Below are positions 6,021-13,508 of a stretch of DNA of 13,657 bases, one piece after another (position 1 is the stretch's first letter; the number at the start of each line of letters is the position of its first letter). Under the pieces are notes generated by a model. That model worked only from the letters and a program-made list of their open reading frames with translations, ran no database searches and was not told the DNA's origin. The DNA is taken from positions 1-13,657 of the forward strand of contig CAJASG010000049.1 of NCBI GenBank assembly GCA_903944555.1, in the 5' to 3' direction. Source of the stretch: an uncultured beta proteobacterium. GTDB taxonomy: Bacteria > Pseudomonadota > Gammaproteobacteria > Burkholderiales > Burkholderiaceae_C. Both the position numbers and the translations under genes were made by a program.

Positions 6021-7577
6021 TCAAGCACCAACCACCCGGTTTTTACCCGCCCGCTTCGCCAGGTACATGGCCTGATCCGCCCGTTTGATGGCGTCCGCAC
6101 CTTTTTCATCCTTGTCCAGCTGCGCGACACCGGCGCTGAAGGTGATCAAAACTTTTTCGCTCCCCGCAAGGAAAAAATTCTTGGTCAGCTCGCGTTGCAA
6201 ACGTGTCATTGCTTCTATGCCCTTGTCCAGCGGCGTATCGGGCAGCAAAATAACAAACTCTTCGCCGCCATAGCGGGCCAGTGTGTCTTGGGGGCGCATG
6301 CATTCGCGTGCCACGGATGCCAAATGGGCCAGCGCAACATCGCCGGTGGCGTGCCCCATGGAGTCGTTCAACTTTTTGAAATTATCAATATCCAGCAAGG
6401 CCACACACAATGGCGTGTCTTTGCGCCGCACGTTGGACACCTCGCGGTCTACCGCTTCGTCCAGTCCTTTGCGGTTCAAGGCCCCGGTCAGGGGGTCATG
6501 GCGCGCCTGGGCGCTGACACGGTCCAGCTCCTGGTGCAATTTTTGAATTTCAGTCTCGGTTGCCAGCGCACGTTCACGCATGGTCACAAGCTCATCGCGA
6601 GAGATCTTGCTGTCATGCGCCATGTTGCGGGTCGCACCCACCACGTCTTTGAGCACAGGCGCAATTTCTGCCAGGGACTTGGCTTGTTCAATCAAACGGG
6701 CACTGTTCTCCAGATGTTCATGAAAACTGCCGGTGGACTCGGTGATTTGCGACAGCCGCTCAATAAAGGTCGCCAGCATCTTGCGCATTTCTTCTTGCGC
6801 TTGCAAAGCATGGCCCTTGGCATCCTTTTGCTTGAACATGACGTCTTTCAAGCGCCGTTCCACGTCATCGAGCCGGCGCAGGGTAAGCGGCGGTGCGGTG
6901 GCTGTCATCAGGGCGTCCATTTGGCCCTTGAGCCATTGTTCATCCAGACTCAGCTCCGCAATGTTTTCGAACACCAGATGCAATAATTTAAGCAGGGTTT
7001 TTTTGATCTCTGCTTGGTCTTCTGCGGCAAAAGACAGCCGATCGCTGTAGTTCACCAGCATGAGCTTGACCGTAGTGACATCGGAGGCTGGTTGCCGGAT
7101 GGCTTTCAGCAGGGTCGCAGTTTGCTCGGTGAACCGTTCATCATCGGAGCCCAATGCAGGCTGCATAAATTCAATCAGACGCCCGATTTGCTTCAAAAAA
7201 TCAGTGGTCAATGCGGGCGCACCGCTGCTTGCTGAATCGGCAACTGCCAAGGCCATACCTGCCACGGCAGTTACACCACTGTCTGCTGTGGCCGGTGTGA
7301 AACCACCATAAGCGATCAGTGCTGCTTTAACCCCATCCCAGTTCATGCGATCAATCGCGTACTCCAACAACCCCCGTTGTTTTTGCTGCCCCGGAGTCTT
7401 GGCGGGCAGTGCCTGTGCGATATCACGCAAGGTATCCGCTGGAAACTGGGGTAATTGGGGAACCCCGGCAATCTCGTTGTACAGGGTTTGGTAATTGATG
7501 GGAGTCGGTGCCAATTTTCTGACCGTGAGCTGCTTCAGCGTTTCACGCGCAATTTCAAACGGTTTTTTTTCACTCAT
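6021..7577 (-). CDS. Cytoplasmic diguanylate cyclase (GGDEF domain)
   Basis: A 518-residue enzyme predicted to make cyclic di-GMP from two GTP. The C-terminal GGDEF domain spans about 355-516. DPLTG (361-365) opens the domain, DIDNFKKLND (396-405) holds the metal-binding Asp, the active site is GGEEF (437-441), and AGKNRV closes it. The inhibitory I-site RPQD (428-431) sits exactly five residues before GGEEF, so product inhibition is expected. The N-terminal 350 residues have no membrane segment and no domain I can name. Their opening (KLAPTPINYQTLYNEIAG, 21-38) resembles the start of other proteobacterial soluble GGDEF proteins. Residues 320-358 look like a coiled coil linking sensor and catalytic parts. 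All key residues are intact. It sits upstream of the NnrU gene. Confidence 0.95.
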   Translation of the reverse strand: MSEKKPFEIARETLKQLTVRKLAPTPINYQTLYNEIAGVPQLPQFPADTLRDIAQALPAKTPGQQKQRGLLEYAIDRMNWDGVKAALIAYGGFTPATADSGVTAVAGMALAVADSASSGAPALTTDFLKQIGRLIEFMQPALGSDDERFTEQTATLLKAIRQPASDVTTVKLMLVNYSDRLSFAAEDQAEIKKTLLKLLHLVFENIAELSLDEQWLKGQMDALMTATAPPLTLRRLDDVERRLKDVMFKQKDAKGHALQAQEEMRKMLATFIERLSQITESTGSFHEHLENSARLIEQAKSLAEIAPVLKDVVGATRNMAHDSKISRDELVTMRERALATETEIQKLHQELDRVSAQARHDPLTGALNRKGLDEAVDREVSNVRRKDTPLCVALLDIDNFKKLNDSMGHATGDVALAHLASVARECMRPQDTLARYGGEEFVILLPDTPLDKGIEAMTRLQRELTKNFFLAGSEKVLITFSAGVAQLDKDEKGADAIKRADQAMYLAKRAGKNRVVGA

Positions 7578-7591
7578 AGGACACCATTTTT

Positions 7592-7620
7592 GCTATTAAT
7601 TTAGTAGCTGCTTGCGCAGT
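7592..7620. repeat. Possible Comamonadaceae dispersed intergenic repeat
   Basis: The hairpin GCTATTA-ATT-TAGTAGC (7-bp stem, one G-T pair) followed by TGCTTGCGCA resembles a short repeat I recall in many intergenic regions of Comamonadaceae genomes (GATAGCTGCTTGCGC-type). Only one copy is visible in this window, so the claim that it is a genomic repeat rests on memory. It lies just upstream of the diguanylate cyclase start and may contribute to its leader. Confidence 0.4.
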
Positions 7621-7650
7621 ATCTACGCGCGCTACACTGTGATTTGATCA

Positions 7651-7679
7651 GAAAAAAGAAACGGCTGCAAAACCCAGCC
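7651..7679 (-). terminator. Intrinsic terminator of the alpha/beta hydrolase gene
   Basis: Read on the minus strand, GGCTG-GGTTTTG-CAGCC forms a 5-bp stem and is followed by GTTTCTTTTTTC. The first G of the stem is the last base of the hydrolase stop codon (TAG). This separates the hydrolase from the diguanylate cyclase/NnrU unit downstream. Confidence 0.6.
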
Positions 7680-8626
7680 TAACGCAAACCCAGAAACTGT
7701 CTAACGGCCTTTACCGTCGCCTGAGCGTCTTCTTCCTGAGGGACATGTCCCAAATTATCGAACACAACGAGTTGAGAGTTCCGTATATCCGCTGCAAACC
7801 GCCTTCCATTCTCCAATGGAATCAACCGGTCTTTGGCACCCCACACAATCAGGGTGGGTACTTTCAATGTTTTGATTTGCGATTCATCCCCACTCAGCTT
7901 TTGCTCCATCCGGCTGCCCAGCGCAGCACGGTTACCCTGGCGCAGGGTCAGCTCATAAAACCGGTCCACCAATTCGGGAGTGACTTTGGATGGGTCCCCA
8001 TACACATTGCGCAAACTTTCCTGGACTACTCCACGCGGCAGGACAAATTCCATCACCTTGCGCAAGCCTGGGGTACGGGCGACCCGAAAGCCGATTGGGA
8101 CCGATTGCGGTTGCAAGGGGTAACCAGCTGCATCCACCAGTACCAGGCTGACGACCCGCTCCGGGTGCGCCACCGCAGTGGCCCAGGCAATTTGTCCCCC
8201 CAGGGAGTTGCCTGCCAGTACAAATGACTTGACTCCCAGGGTGTCCACCACCGCAGTCACAAAACGCACATAGGCCGCAATCGAATAGTCATTGCGAGGA
8301 TCCGGTCCGGTCAACCCAAACGCGGGCAAGTCAAAACGAATAACCCGGCGTTGACGGCGCAGATCCTCACTCCAACCCGCCCAGGTATGCAAGCTGTCGG
8401 AAGTTCCATGCAACAGCACGATGGGATTGGGGTCCTCCCGCGGCCCCTCATCCCGCAGATGCACCTGCATGCCATTGACCGGTAAAAATGAAGACGGAGG
8501 CAATGCCCAGCGTTCCGACAATTGTTTGACCGAACGATCGGGAGCCCAGGTTGCCAGCACACCTGCCAAAGCAAATACACCGATTGCCACCAAAAGAACA
8601 AGAAGAATACGTAAAACAAGTTTCAT
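7679..8626 (-). CDS. Membrane-anchored alpha/beta hydrolase
   Basis: A 315-residue alpha/beta-hydrolase-fold protein with an N-terminal hydrophobic helix (about 2-27), probably an uncleaved anchor or signal placing the enzyme at or beyond the inner membrane. Catalytic elements in order: oxyanion motif LLHGTSDS (71-78), nucleophile elbow GNSLGG with S141, acid in WGAKDR (D266), and base in LGHVPQ (H294). The layout resembles the esterase/lipase/MhpC group. The substrate cannot be inferred. The frame is open to 8722, but the ATG at 8626 is preferred because it puts the hydrophobic anchor at the N-terminus and lies just downstream of a TTGACA promoter. Its ribosome-binding site is weak. It is transcribed away from minC across the AT-rich intergenic region. 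Confidence 0.88.
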   Translation of the reverse strand: MKLVLRILLVLLVAIGVFALAGVLATWAPDRSVKQLSERWALPPSSFLPVNGMQVHLRDEGPREDPNPIVLLHGTSDSLHTWAGWSEDLRRQRRVIRFDLPAFGLTGPDPRNDYSIAAYVRFVTAVVDTLGVKSFVLAGNSLGGQIAWATAVAHPERVVSLVLVDAAGYPLQPQSVPIGFRVARTPGLRKVMEFVLPRGVVQESLRNVYGDPSKVTPELVDRFYELTLRQGNRAALGSRMEQKLSGDESQIKTLKVPTLIVWGAKDRLIPLENGRRFAADIRNSQLVVFDNLGHVPQEEDAQATVKAVRQFLGLR

Positions 8627-8636
8627 GGACCCGAAC

Positions 8637-8665
8637 TCTACACGCCTCTTTGGCAATCCTGTCAA
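8637..8665 (-). promoter_or_regulatory. Candidate promoter of the alpha/beta hydrolase gene
   Basis: On the minus strand a perfect TTGACA (8660-8665) is separated by 17 bases from TGTAGA (8637-8642), which matches the -10 consensus at only 3 of 6 positions. Transcription would start a few bases from the ATG at 8626, giving a very short leader. Confidence 0.35.
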
Positions 8666-8703
8666 AGAATAACCCTGTGCATAGCTTTTGCATAAGGTCC
8701 TAG

Positions 8704-8712
8704 TTATCCACA
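8704..8712 (+). promoter_or_regulatory. Perfect DnaA box
   Basis: TTATCCACA is identical to the strong E. coli R1-type DnaA box. It is centred between inverted octamers TTTTGCAT (8686-8693) and ATGCAAAA (8717-8724). Confidence 0.6.
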
Positions 8713-8780
8713 GCAAATGCAAAATTGAAAAAGTTATCCAGTTTTCAGGTACAAAACCAAAGCATGGTCACGCACAGGGG

Positions 8781-8810
8781 TTGATGTAACGTAAGCTATT
8801 GATTCATAAT
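8781..8810 (+). promoter_or_regulatory. Candidate sigma-70 promoter for minCDE
   Basis: TTGATG (8781-8786, 4 of 6) and CATAAT (8805-8810, 5 of 6) are spaced by 18 bases. This would give a leader of about 215 bases before minC, running through the AT-rich element and the 14-bp palindrome. A closer but poorer pair is TTCGTT/TAAGAT at 8963-8991. Confidence 0.35.
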
Positions 8811-8927
8811 AATAAAAATGACTTGTCAACAGATTTGGCTATCCCTTATCTACTACTACTATCTTTAAATAGATAAATAAGAAGAGATAGAACAAAAAGA
8901 CACGCAGAAAAAAATACCGAAAAATAT

Positions 8928-8941
8928 AGATGTGCACATCT
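8928..8941. promoter_or_regulatory. Perfect 14-bp palindrome upstream of minC
   Basis: AGATGTGCACATCT is a perfect inverted repeat, lying about 90 bases before the minC start and at the edge of the AT-rich stretch. It has the shape of a binding site for a dimeric regulator; no particular regulator can be named. Confidence 0.4.
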
Positions 8942-9032
8942 GCAAAGAAGCTGGGTTTGGGGTTCGTTTTACCGCTGCAATCAAGTAAGATTTGCCGTCT
9001 GCAAAACCCGTCTCACCAGTCTTCACCCCTTC

Positions 9033-9833
9033 ATGACCGCCTCGATCCCAGGTACTTCGTCCACTGCTACGCATGCTTCTTTTGAAATCAAAAGCGCCCA
9101 GTTACCGCTGGTAGCGCTTTTACTGAAGACCAGCGACTGGGATGTTCTGAGTGAAGAGCTGGCAAAACAGTTTGGACCCGAAGGGGAAAGCCCCGATTTT
9201 TTCGACCACGACGCATTGGTGATTGATTTTTCGCATCTGGATGCACAGACGCCTTTGCAGGACATGGTTCCTTTGCTCAAAGCGCTGCGCTCGTGCAACT
9301 TGGTGCCAGTGGCAGTCAGGGGTGCAAGTCCACAATGGATGGCTGCGGCTTTGGCCGTTGGCTTGGTGGAAGCTCCGGTGGAAGTCCACCGGGTTCGACC
9401 GCAGGCAGAGTTGCCTGTTGTCCAAACCGTGGTGAAAACTGAAGTTCACGAAATAGTGCGTGAAGTGGTTCGCGAAGTGCCAGCGGCCACTGCCACCATG
9501 GTGATCGACAAGCCCTTGCGTTCGGGGCAAAAAGTGTATGCCCGTGGTGCAGATTTGGTGGTGCTGGCCATGGTGAACCAGGGCGCTGAGGTGGTGGCCG
9601 ATGGCAATATCCATGTGTACGCGCCCTTGCGTGGCAAGGCTATGGCGGGCGCACGCGGCAATACCAACGCACGGATTTTTTCCTTGTGCCTGGAGCCTGA
9701 GCTCATTTCCATCGCCGGGGTCTACCGCACCAGTGAGTTGCCGCTGGCACCCGATGTGCGTGGCCAGGCGGCCCAGGTGCGGCTCAGCGACGACGGTCAG
9801 GAAAAACTGATCTTTGAAGCTTTGAAAACCTGA
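9033..9833 (+). CDS. minC: Septum site-determining protein MinC
   Basis: Inhibitor of FtsZ assembly that, recruited by MinD, blocks division away from mid-cell. The 266 residues divide into an N-terminal FtsZ-destabilising domain (about 15-118, beginning [15 protein letters not shown]), a Val/Glu-rich linker (119-157, with VREVVREV), and a C-terminal beta-helix domain (158-262) that dimerises and binds MinD. The C-domain hallmark [16 protein letters not shown] is at 163-178, followed by [23 protein letters not shown] and ARIF...[14 protein letters not shown], the MinD-contact loop, is intact. The linker is long compared with the E. coli protein (231 aa). The ATG has a poor ribosome-binding site, but no better start is available. 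First gene of minCDE. Confidence 0.95.
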   Translation: MTASIPGTSSTATHASFEIKSAQLPLVALLLKTSDWDVLSEELAKQFGPEGESPDFFDHDALVIDFSHLDAQTPLQDMVPLLKALRSCNLVPVAVRGASPQWMAAALAVGLVEAPVEVHRVRPQAELPVVQTVVKTEVHEIVREVVREVPAATATMVIDKPLRSGQKVYARGADLVVLAMVNQGAEVVADGNIHVYAPLRGKAMAGARGNTNARIFSLCLEPELISIAGVYRTSELPLAPDVRGQAAQVRLSDDGQEKLIFEALKT

Positions 9834-9871
9834 ATTTTGATTTGAATTTTTAATTGGAAAGATTGATAGCC

Positions 9872-10687
9872 ATGGCAAAAATTATTGTTGTGACCTCCGG
9901 CAAAGGTGGCGTGGGGAAAACCACCACCAGTGCAAGTTTTGCGACCGGTTTGGCCATGCGTGGGCACAAGACGGCGGTGATCGACTTTGACGTGGGTTTG
10001 CGCAACCTGGACTTGATCATGGGTTGTGAGCGCCGTGTGGTGTATGACCTGATCAACGTCATTCAGGGTGAAGCCAATCTGAACCAGGCACTCATCAAAG
10101 ACAAGCAGTGCGAAAACTTGTACGTGCTGGCGGCCTCGCAAACGCGTGACAAAGACGCCTTGACCCAAGAAGGCGTTGAAAAAGTATTGCAAAACCTGGC
10201 TGCCATGGACTTTGAATACATAGTGTGTGACTCCCCCGCAGGCATTGAAACGGGTGCACTGATGGCCATGCATTTTGCCGACGAAGCTTTGGTGGTGACC
10301 AACCCGGAAGTCTCTTCGGTGCGCGATTCAGACCGCATTTTGGGCATGCTTTCGAGCAAGACCAAGCGTGCGATTGAAGGTCTTGAGCCGATCAAGGAGC
10401 ATTTGCTCATTACCCGTTACAACCCGGCGCGGGTGGATTTGGGCCAAATGCTGTCGCTGGACGACATTCAGGACATTTTGCGCATCAAACTGCTGGGCGT
10501 GATTCCAGAGAGCGAGTCGGTCCTGCAAGCCTCCAACCAGGGTATTCCTGCGGTACACATGCAAGGCAGCGACGTATCAGAAGCCTATAAAGACGTGATT
10601 GACCGCTTTTTGGGGGCTGATAAACCCATGCGTTTTACGGAAGCTCCCAAACAGGGGCTGCTGAAACGGTTGTTCGGAGGGAAGTAA
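9872..10687 (+). CDS. minD: Septum site-determining ATPase MinD
   Basis: Membrane-binding ParA/MinD-family ATPase that dimerises on the inner membrane when ATP-bound, recruits MinC and is displaced by MinE. The 271 residues begin with the deviant Walker [10 protein letters not shown] (10-18), with signature K11 and catalytic K16. Switch [11 protein letters not shown] lies at 38-47 and Walker B CDSPAGIE at 119-126 (D120). The C-terminal [12 protein letters not shown] (260-271) is the amphipathic membrane-targeting helix. The frame is open to a TTG at 9854, but the ATG at 9872 gives the standard [13 protein letters not shown] start and has GGAAAG about 10 bases upstream. It lies 38 bases after minC and 4 bases before minE. 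All catalytic and membrane elements are intact. Confidence 0.97.
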   Translation: MAKIIVVTSGKGGVGKTTTSASFATGLAMRGHKTAVIDFDVGLRNLDLIMGCERRVVYDLINVIQGEANLNQALIKDKQCENLYVLAASQTRDKDALTQEGVEKVLQNLAAMDFEYIVCDSPAGIETGALMAMHFADEALVVTNPEVSSVRDSDRILGMLSSKTKRAIEGLEPIKEHLLITRYNPARVDLGQMLSLDDIQDILRIKLLGVIPESESVLQASNQGIPAVHMQGSDVSEAYKDVIDRFLGADKPMRFTEAPKQGLLKRLFGGK

Positions 10688-10691
10688 AACC

Positions 10692-10952
10692 ATGTCATTT
10701 TTTTCCTTTTTCGCGGGTGAAAAAAAGAAATCTGCCAGCGTTGCCAAAGAGCGGCTGCAGATTATTTTGGCGCATGAGCGCAGTGGACGCAACGCGGCAG
10801 AGCCGGACTACCTGCCGGCCTTGCAGCGCGAGTTGATTGCGGTTATCAGTAAATACATCAAGATCAACCCGGATGACATCAAGGTCAACCTGGAACGCCA
10901 GGACAACCTGGAAGTGCTTGAAGTCAAGATCGAGCTGCCCGACGCGCGCTGA
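10692..10952 (+). CDS. minE: Cell division topological specificity factor MinE
   Basis: Partner of MinD that stimulates its ATPase and drives pole-to-pole Min oscillation, keeping mid-cell free of MinC. The 86 residues hold the membrane-targeting N-terminus MSFFSFF, a basic KKK patch, the MinD-contact region [16 protein letters not shown] (15-30), and the topological-specificity domain (about 36-86, [21 protein letters not shown] and the [19 protein letters not shown] strand). Length and order match family norms. GGAGG lies 11 bases before the ATG, inside the end of minD. Last gene of minCDE; no clear terminator is seen in the 35 bases before the converging phosphoesterase gene. Confidence 0.96.
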   Translation: MSFFSFFAGEKKKSASVAKERLQIILAHERSGRNAAEPDYLPALQRELIAVISKYIKINPDDIKVNLERQDNLEVLEVKIELPDAR

Positions 10953-10987
10953 GCAAGGCCGCGTGTCTGCGCACCGGGGTTGCGAAC

Positions 10988-12154
10988 TCAGGTTCGTACC
11001 AGGCGCAAACAGGTAATTTCCGAAGGGGCACCAAAGCGCTTGGGGGGTCCCCAGTAGCCTGTGCCCCGGCTGGTATAGACCCACAGGGATTCCAGTTTGT
11101 GCAGGCCAGCCGTAAAGGGCTGCTGCAACTTCACAAAATACATCCATGGCCAAAATTGGCCACCGTGCGTGTGGCCTGACAGCTGCAGGTCAAAGCCGGC
11201 CGCCGCTGCCGCTGGTGCACTGCGGGGTTGGTGGGCCAGCAAGAGTTTGAATAGCGTCAACGGTGGCGCATCCAGGAGGGCCTCGGCCGGGTTGCTGCGG
11301 TGGCTTTCGTCAAACAAATGGGCGGTAAAGTCCGTTACACCGGCCACTACCAACACCGCGCGTTCCGGGTCCTGCGAATCGCTGTTGTGGTGGAGCACCA
11401 CATGCTCATTCATCAGCACCTGGATTCCCAAGGCCCGAAGGGCGTCAATCCAGCTGTGGGCACCCGAGTAGTACTCGTGGTTGCCGGTAACAAAAAAAGT
11501 ACCATGGGTTGATGTCAGGGTTGCCAATGGCGCAACATGGGCGCCCAGTTCCCGCACCGATCCGTCCACCAGATCACCGGTGATGGCCACCATGTCGGCA
11601 TTGAGGCTGTTGACCTGGTCGACGATGCGCTGCAAATAACCGCTTTTGATGGTCGGCCCCACATGGACATCGCTGATCTGCGCCACCGTAAAACCCTGCA
11701 AAACGGCAGGCAGATTGGTAATCGGTACGTCAATGTGCACCACGCTGGCCGTGCGGCGTGCGTTCCAAAACCCCAGTGCCGTGATCAGTACGCCTACAAC
11801 CGGTAGCGCCAGCGCCGTATGGGTGGTGAGGGCCGCCATGGCCAGGGTGTCTGGCCACAAGGCGTTCAGCGCCAAGACGACCAGCAACACCCCTTCTCGC
11901 AGCACCGTCAGCACCAGCAGGGTTGAAAACAAACCCATGCACAGCAAACCCATCCAGGTCAGCACCTCGGACACCGGGGGTTTGGTCACGCGCCGCGCCA
12001 CCAAGCCCATGGGCACCAATGCCGCCGAGAGCACCAGCAGGACCCCAAAGGCAAGCGCCAAAGGCGCGTAGACCGCGAACAAACCGGGTGTGACGCGCCA
12101 GCCGATCAATGCATGCAAGAAAAAAGAAACCAACCAGACAGGGGCTAACGCCAT
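10988..12154 (-). CDS. Membrane-anchored metallophosphoesterase (YkuE/YaeI-like)
   Basis: A 388-residue protein with a membrane part followed by a calcineurin-type phosphoesterase domain. Hydrophobic helices lie at about 5-20, 26-52, 66-97 and 108-130. The catalytic domain (about 150-385) shows the full metal-binding set: SDVHVG (D162, H164), GDLVDG (D194), GNHEYY (N225, H226), LLAHQP (H308) and SGHTHGGQFWP (H328, H330). Relatives include YaeI-type enzymes acting near the membrane, some proposed to act on lipid-linked phosphates; the substrate here is unknown. The ATG at 12154 has no good ribosome-binding site and the gene could begin further downstream. It lies 73 bases after the TANGO2-family gene on the same strand and may be co-transcribed. 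Confidence 0.9.
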   Translation of the reverse strand: MALAPVWLVSFFLHALIGWRVTPGLFAVYAPLALAFGVLLVLSAALVPMGLVARRVTKPPVSEVLTWMGLLCMGLFSTLLVLTVLREGVLLVVLALNALWPDTLAMAALTTHTALALPVVGVLITALGFWNARRTASVVHIDVPITNLPAVLQGFTVAQISDVHVGPTIKSGYLQRIVDQVNSLNADMVAITGDLVDGSVRELGAHVAPLATLTSTHGTFFVTGNHEYYSGAHSWIDALRALGIQVLMNEHVVLHHNSDSQDPERAVLVVAGVTDFTAHLFDESHRSNPAEALLDAPPLTLFKLLLAHQPRSAPAAAAAGFDLQLSGHTHGGQFWPWMYFVKLQQPFTAGLHKLESLWVYTSRGTGYWGPPKRFGAPSEITCLRLVRT

Positions 12155-12227
12155 AGGGGGAAAGCCGCAATGCAGAACACTTGCGGCAAAGAACTAAACC
12201 CCCCATTTTGAGCAAAACCGCGCCGCT

Positions 12228-13016
12228 TCAAGGCGCTATCTGTGGGTAGGGGTCCCTAGAATGAAACTGCTGGTGTTGCTGGTCTAGCAATCCATTGAAA
12301 TCGTAGCTTTGCTCGGTGAATTCTGCGTGCGTCTGGTGCAGCCGGACCACACTGCAGGCCCGCGTGCCGTAGCCGGGCGAGGCGATAAAAGTCGCGGACA
12401 ACAAACGCTCCAATTCCAGCGCAATGCCGGTGTGGGGCAGCTCCGACGCCTGCGCCGTGCTGCGGTCGTGCAACAGCGCCAACAGGTCCTCGGAACCCAG
12501 GTCGCCCTGGTTCAGCTGCATTTGCAGGCGCGTCCTCAAGCGGGTCAGTTTCGGCCACGGCGTATGAAAGTCGGCATTGGACACCGCCCCGACGCCGGGC
12601 GCCATTTCCATGACCCGGCCACCCTGGGCCGCACGGCTTTGCAGGCCCATCAGTGTCGTTCCATCGAACACCAGTAAGTTGAACGGGTTGTAATCCTTGG
12701 TTTGGTCCGCTAACAGGTGCAAAAATGGCCCCGACGCGGTGTCATTTTCTAAAAAATCAGCCACCAACGCACCCCGTGACGGGCTGTCGGCTCGAAGCGG
12801 GTCAGGGCCACGGTAGTTGGTCAGGGCCGCCAGCCGCCCGGAGCGGCTGATACCCAGCCAGGTGCCGCCGGCCTGAAGGTCTTTGCCGGCCAAAATCGTG
12901 TTGCCCGGCCACCAATGCACGGGTGCTGCAGGTCGGGCATAAAACTCATCCCGGTTGGCCAACAGCAACAAGGGCGTGTTGCTGGCCGGAGCCCAATTCC
13001 AGGCAATCAGACACAT
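12228..13016 (-). CDS. TANGO2/NRDE-family protein
   Basis: A 262-residue cytoplasmic protein of the NRDE family (named for the Asn-Arg-Asp-Glu motif), related to eukaryotic TANGO2. Visible hallmarks: the MCLI start with C2, NRDEF (21-25), GGTWLGISRSGRLAALTNYR (50-69), SRGALVADFL, VSNADFHTPWPKL near 145-157 and YGTRACSVV in the last 50 residues. C2 directly after Met and NRDEF resemble the N-terminal-nucleophile architecture of the Ntn superfamily, although catalysis is unproven; haem or lipid handling has been suggested for relatives. GGAGG 7 bases upstream supports the ATG. It begins 16 bases after the Lrp/AsnC gene and is probably co-transcribed with it. Confidence 0.9.
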   Translation of the reverse strand: MCLIAWNWAPASNTPLLLLANRDEFYARPAAPVHWWPGNTILAGKDLQAGGTWLGISRSGRLAALTNYRGPDPLRADSPSRGALVADFLENDTASGPFLHLLADQTKDYNPFNLLVFDGTTLMGLQSRAAQGGRVMEMAPGVGAVSNADFHTPWPKLTRLRTRLQMQLNQGDLGSEDLLALLHDRSTAQASELPHTGIALELERLLSATFIASPGYGTRACSVVRLHQTHAEFTEQSYDFNGLLDQQHQQFHSRDPYPQIAP

Positions 13017-13032
13017 CGCGTAGCCTCCGGTT

Positions 13033-13497
13033 TCAGGACACTGCCAAGGCGGTTTTATTCACCACCCGGCGCAGCACAAAGCTGGAGTGCACACCGGTGA
13101 CCCCCTCAATGCGGGTGAGCTGGTTCAGCAACAGCGACTGGTAATGGTCCATGTCGCGCACCACCACCTTGATTTGGTAGTCGGCATCTTGCCCGGTGAT
13201 CAGCAGGCACTCCAGCACCTCGGGCAGCACGGCAACGGCGGCTTCAAAGTTGGCAAAGCGTTCCGGCGTGTGTTTGTCCATGGAGATGTGGATCAGCGCC
13301 ATCAGGGTGAGGCCGAGTTTTTTGGCATCCAGCAGCGCCCGGTAGCCCACGATCAGCCCCGACTCCTCCAATGCCCGTACACGGCGCAGGCAGGGCGAGG
13401 GCGACAGGCCAATGCGTTCGGCCAGATCCTGGTTGTTGATGCGCCCGTCCAGTTGCAAAACTTCAAGAATATGCCTGTCAAATCTGTCCAGCACCAT
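13033..13497 (-). CDS. Lrp/AsnC family transcriptional regulator
   Basis: A 154-residue regulator with an N-terminal winged helix-turn-helix (about 3-50, DRFDRHILEVLQLDGRI then NNQDLAERIGLSPSPCLRRVRALE) and a C-terminal RAM ligand-binding domain (about 65-142, with the GxxDY motif as TGQDADY). Members bind DNA as dimers or higher oligomers, sense amino acids and often control themselves or neighbouring amino-acid genes; the effector cannot be read from the sequence. It heads a leftward unit with the TANGO2-family gene. An AGGG lies just before the ATG, and upstream there is a perfect TTGGCA/TGCCAA inverted repeat that could be an autoregulatory site. Confidence 0.94.
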   Translation of the reverse strand: MVLDRFDRHILEVLQLDGRINNQDLAERIGLSPSPCLRRVRALEESGLIVGYRALLDAKKLGLTLMALIHISMDKHTPERFANFEAAVAVLPEVLECLLITGQDADYQIKVVVRDMDHYQSLLLNQLTRIEGVTGVHSSFVLRRVVNKTALAVS

Positions 13498-13508
13498 GGG
13501 TTTGCCCT

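Larger units (their letters stand above)
8660..8941. other. AT-rich, DnaA-box-bearing intergenic region (origin-like)
   Basis: This is the core of the 406-base gene-free gap between the divergent hydrolase and minC genes (8627-9032). It holds a perfect DnaA box TTATCCACA (8704-8712). There are 7-of-9 matches at 8676-8684, 8687-8695 (both in reverse orientation), 8734-8742, 8823-8831 and 8846-8854. (CTA)4 at 8850-8861, overlapping the last of these, reads as 3'-GAT-5' four times on the other strand, matching the DnaA-trio pattern of bacterial unwinding elements. Bases 8801-8930 contain 35 G/C of 130 (27%), against roughly 60% in the flanking genes. These are typical parts of an oriC, but dnaA, dnaN and rpmH are not adjacent. 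It could instead be a DnaA-responsive control region for minCDE. Confidence 0.5.

Noticed and set aside
5622..6986. A 454-codon open frame on the plus strand
   Set aside because: It lies antisense to the diguanylate cyclase and NnrU genes, has no recognisable domain and reads as a shadow of their codon use.
8627..8722. N-terminal extension of the alpha/beta hydrolase to 8722
   Set aside because: The extra 32 residues precede a clear hydrophobic anchor, run through the DnaA-box region and remove the TTGACA promoter; the ATG at 8626 fits better.
8627..9032. GC-skew switch proving an origin at this site
   Set aside because: Hand counts of G and C on a handful of lines either side were mixed and confounded by gene strand, so no claim is made from them.
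9120..9878. A 252-codon open frame on the minus strand
   Set aside because: Fully antisense to minC, whose identity is certain; the translation is low-complexity His/Gln-rich with no family features.
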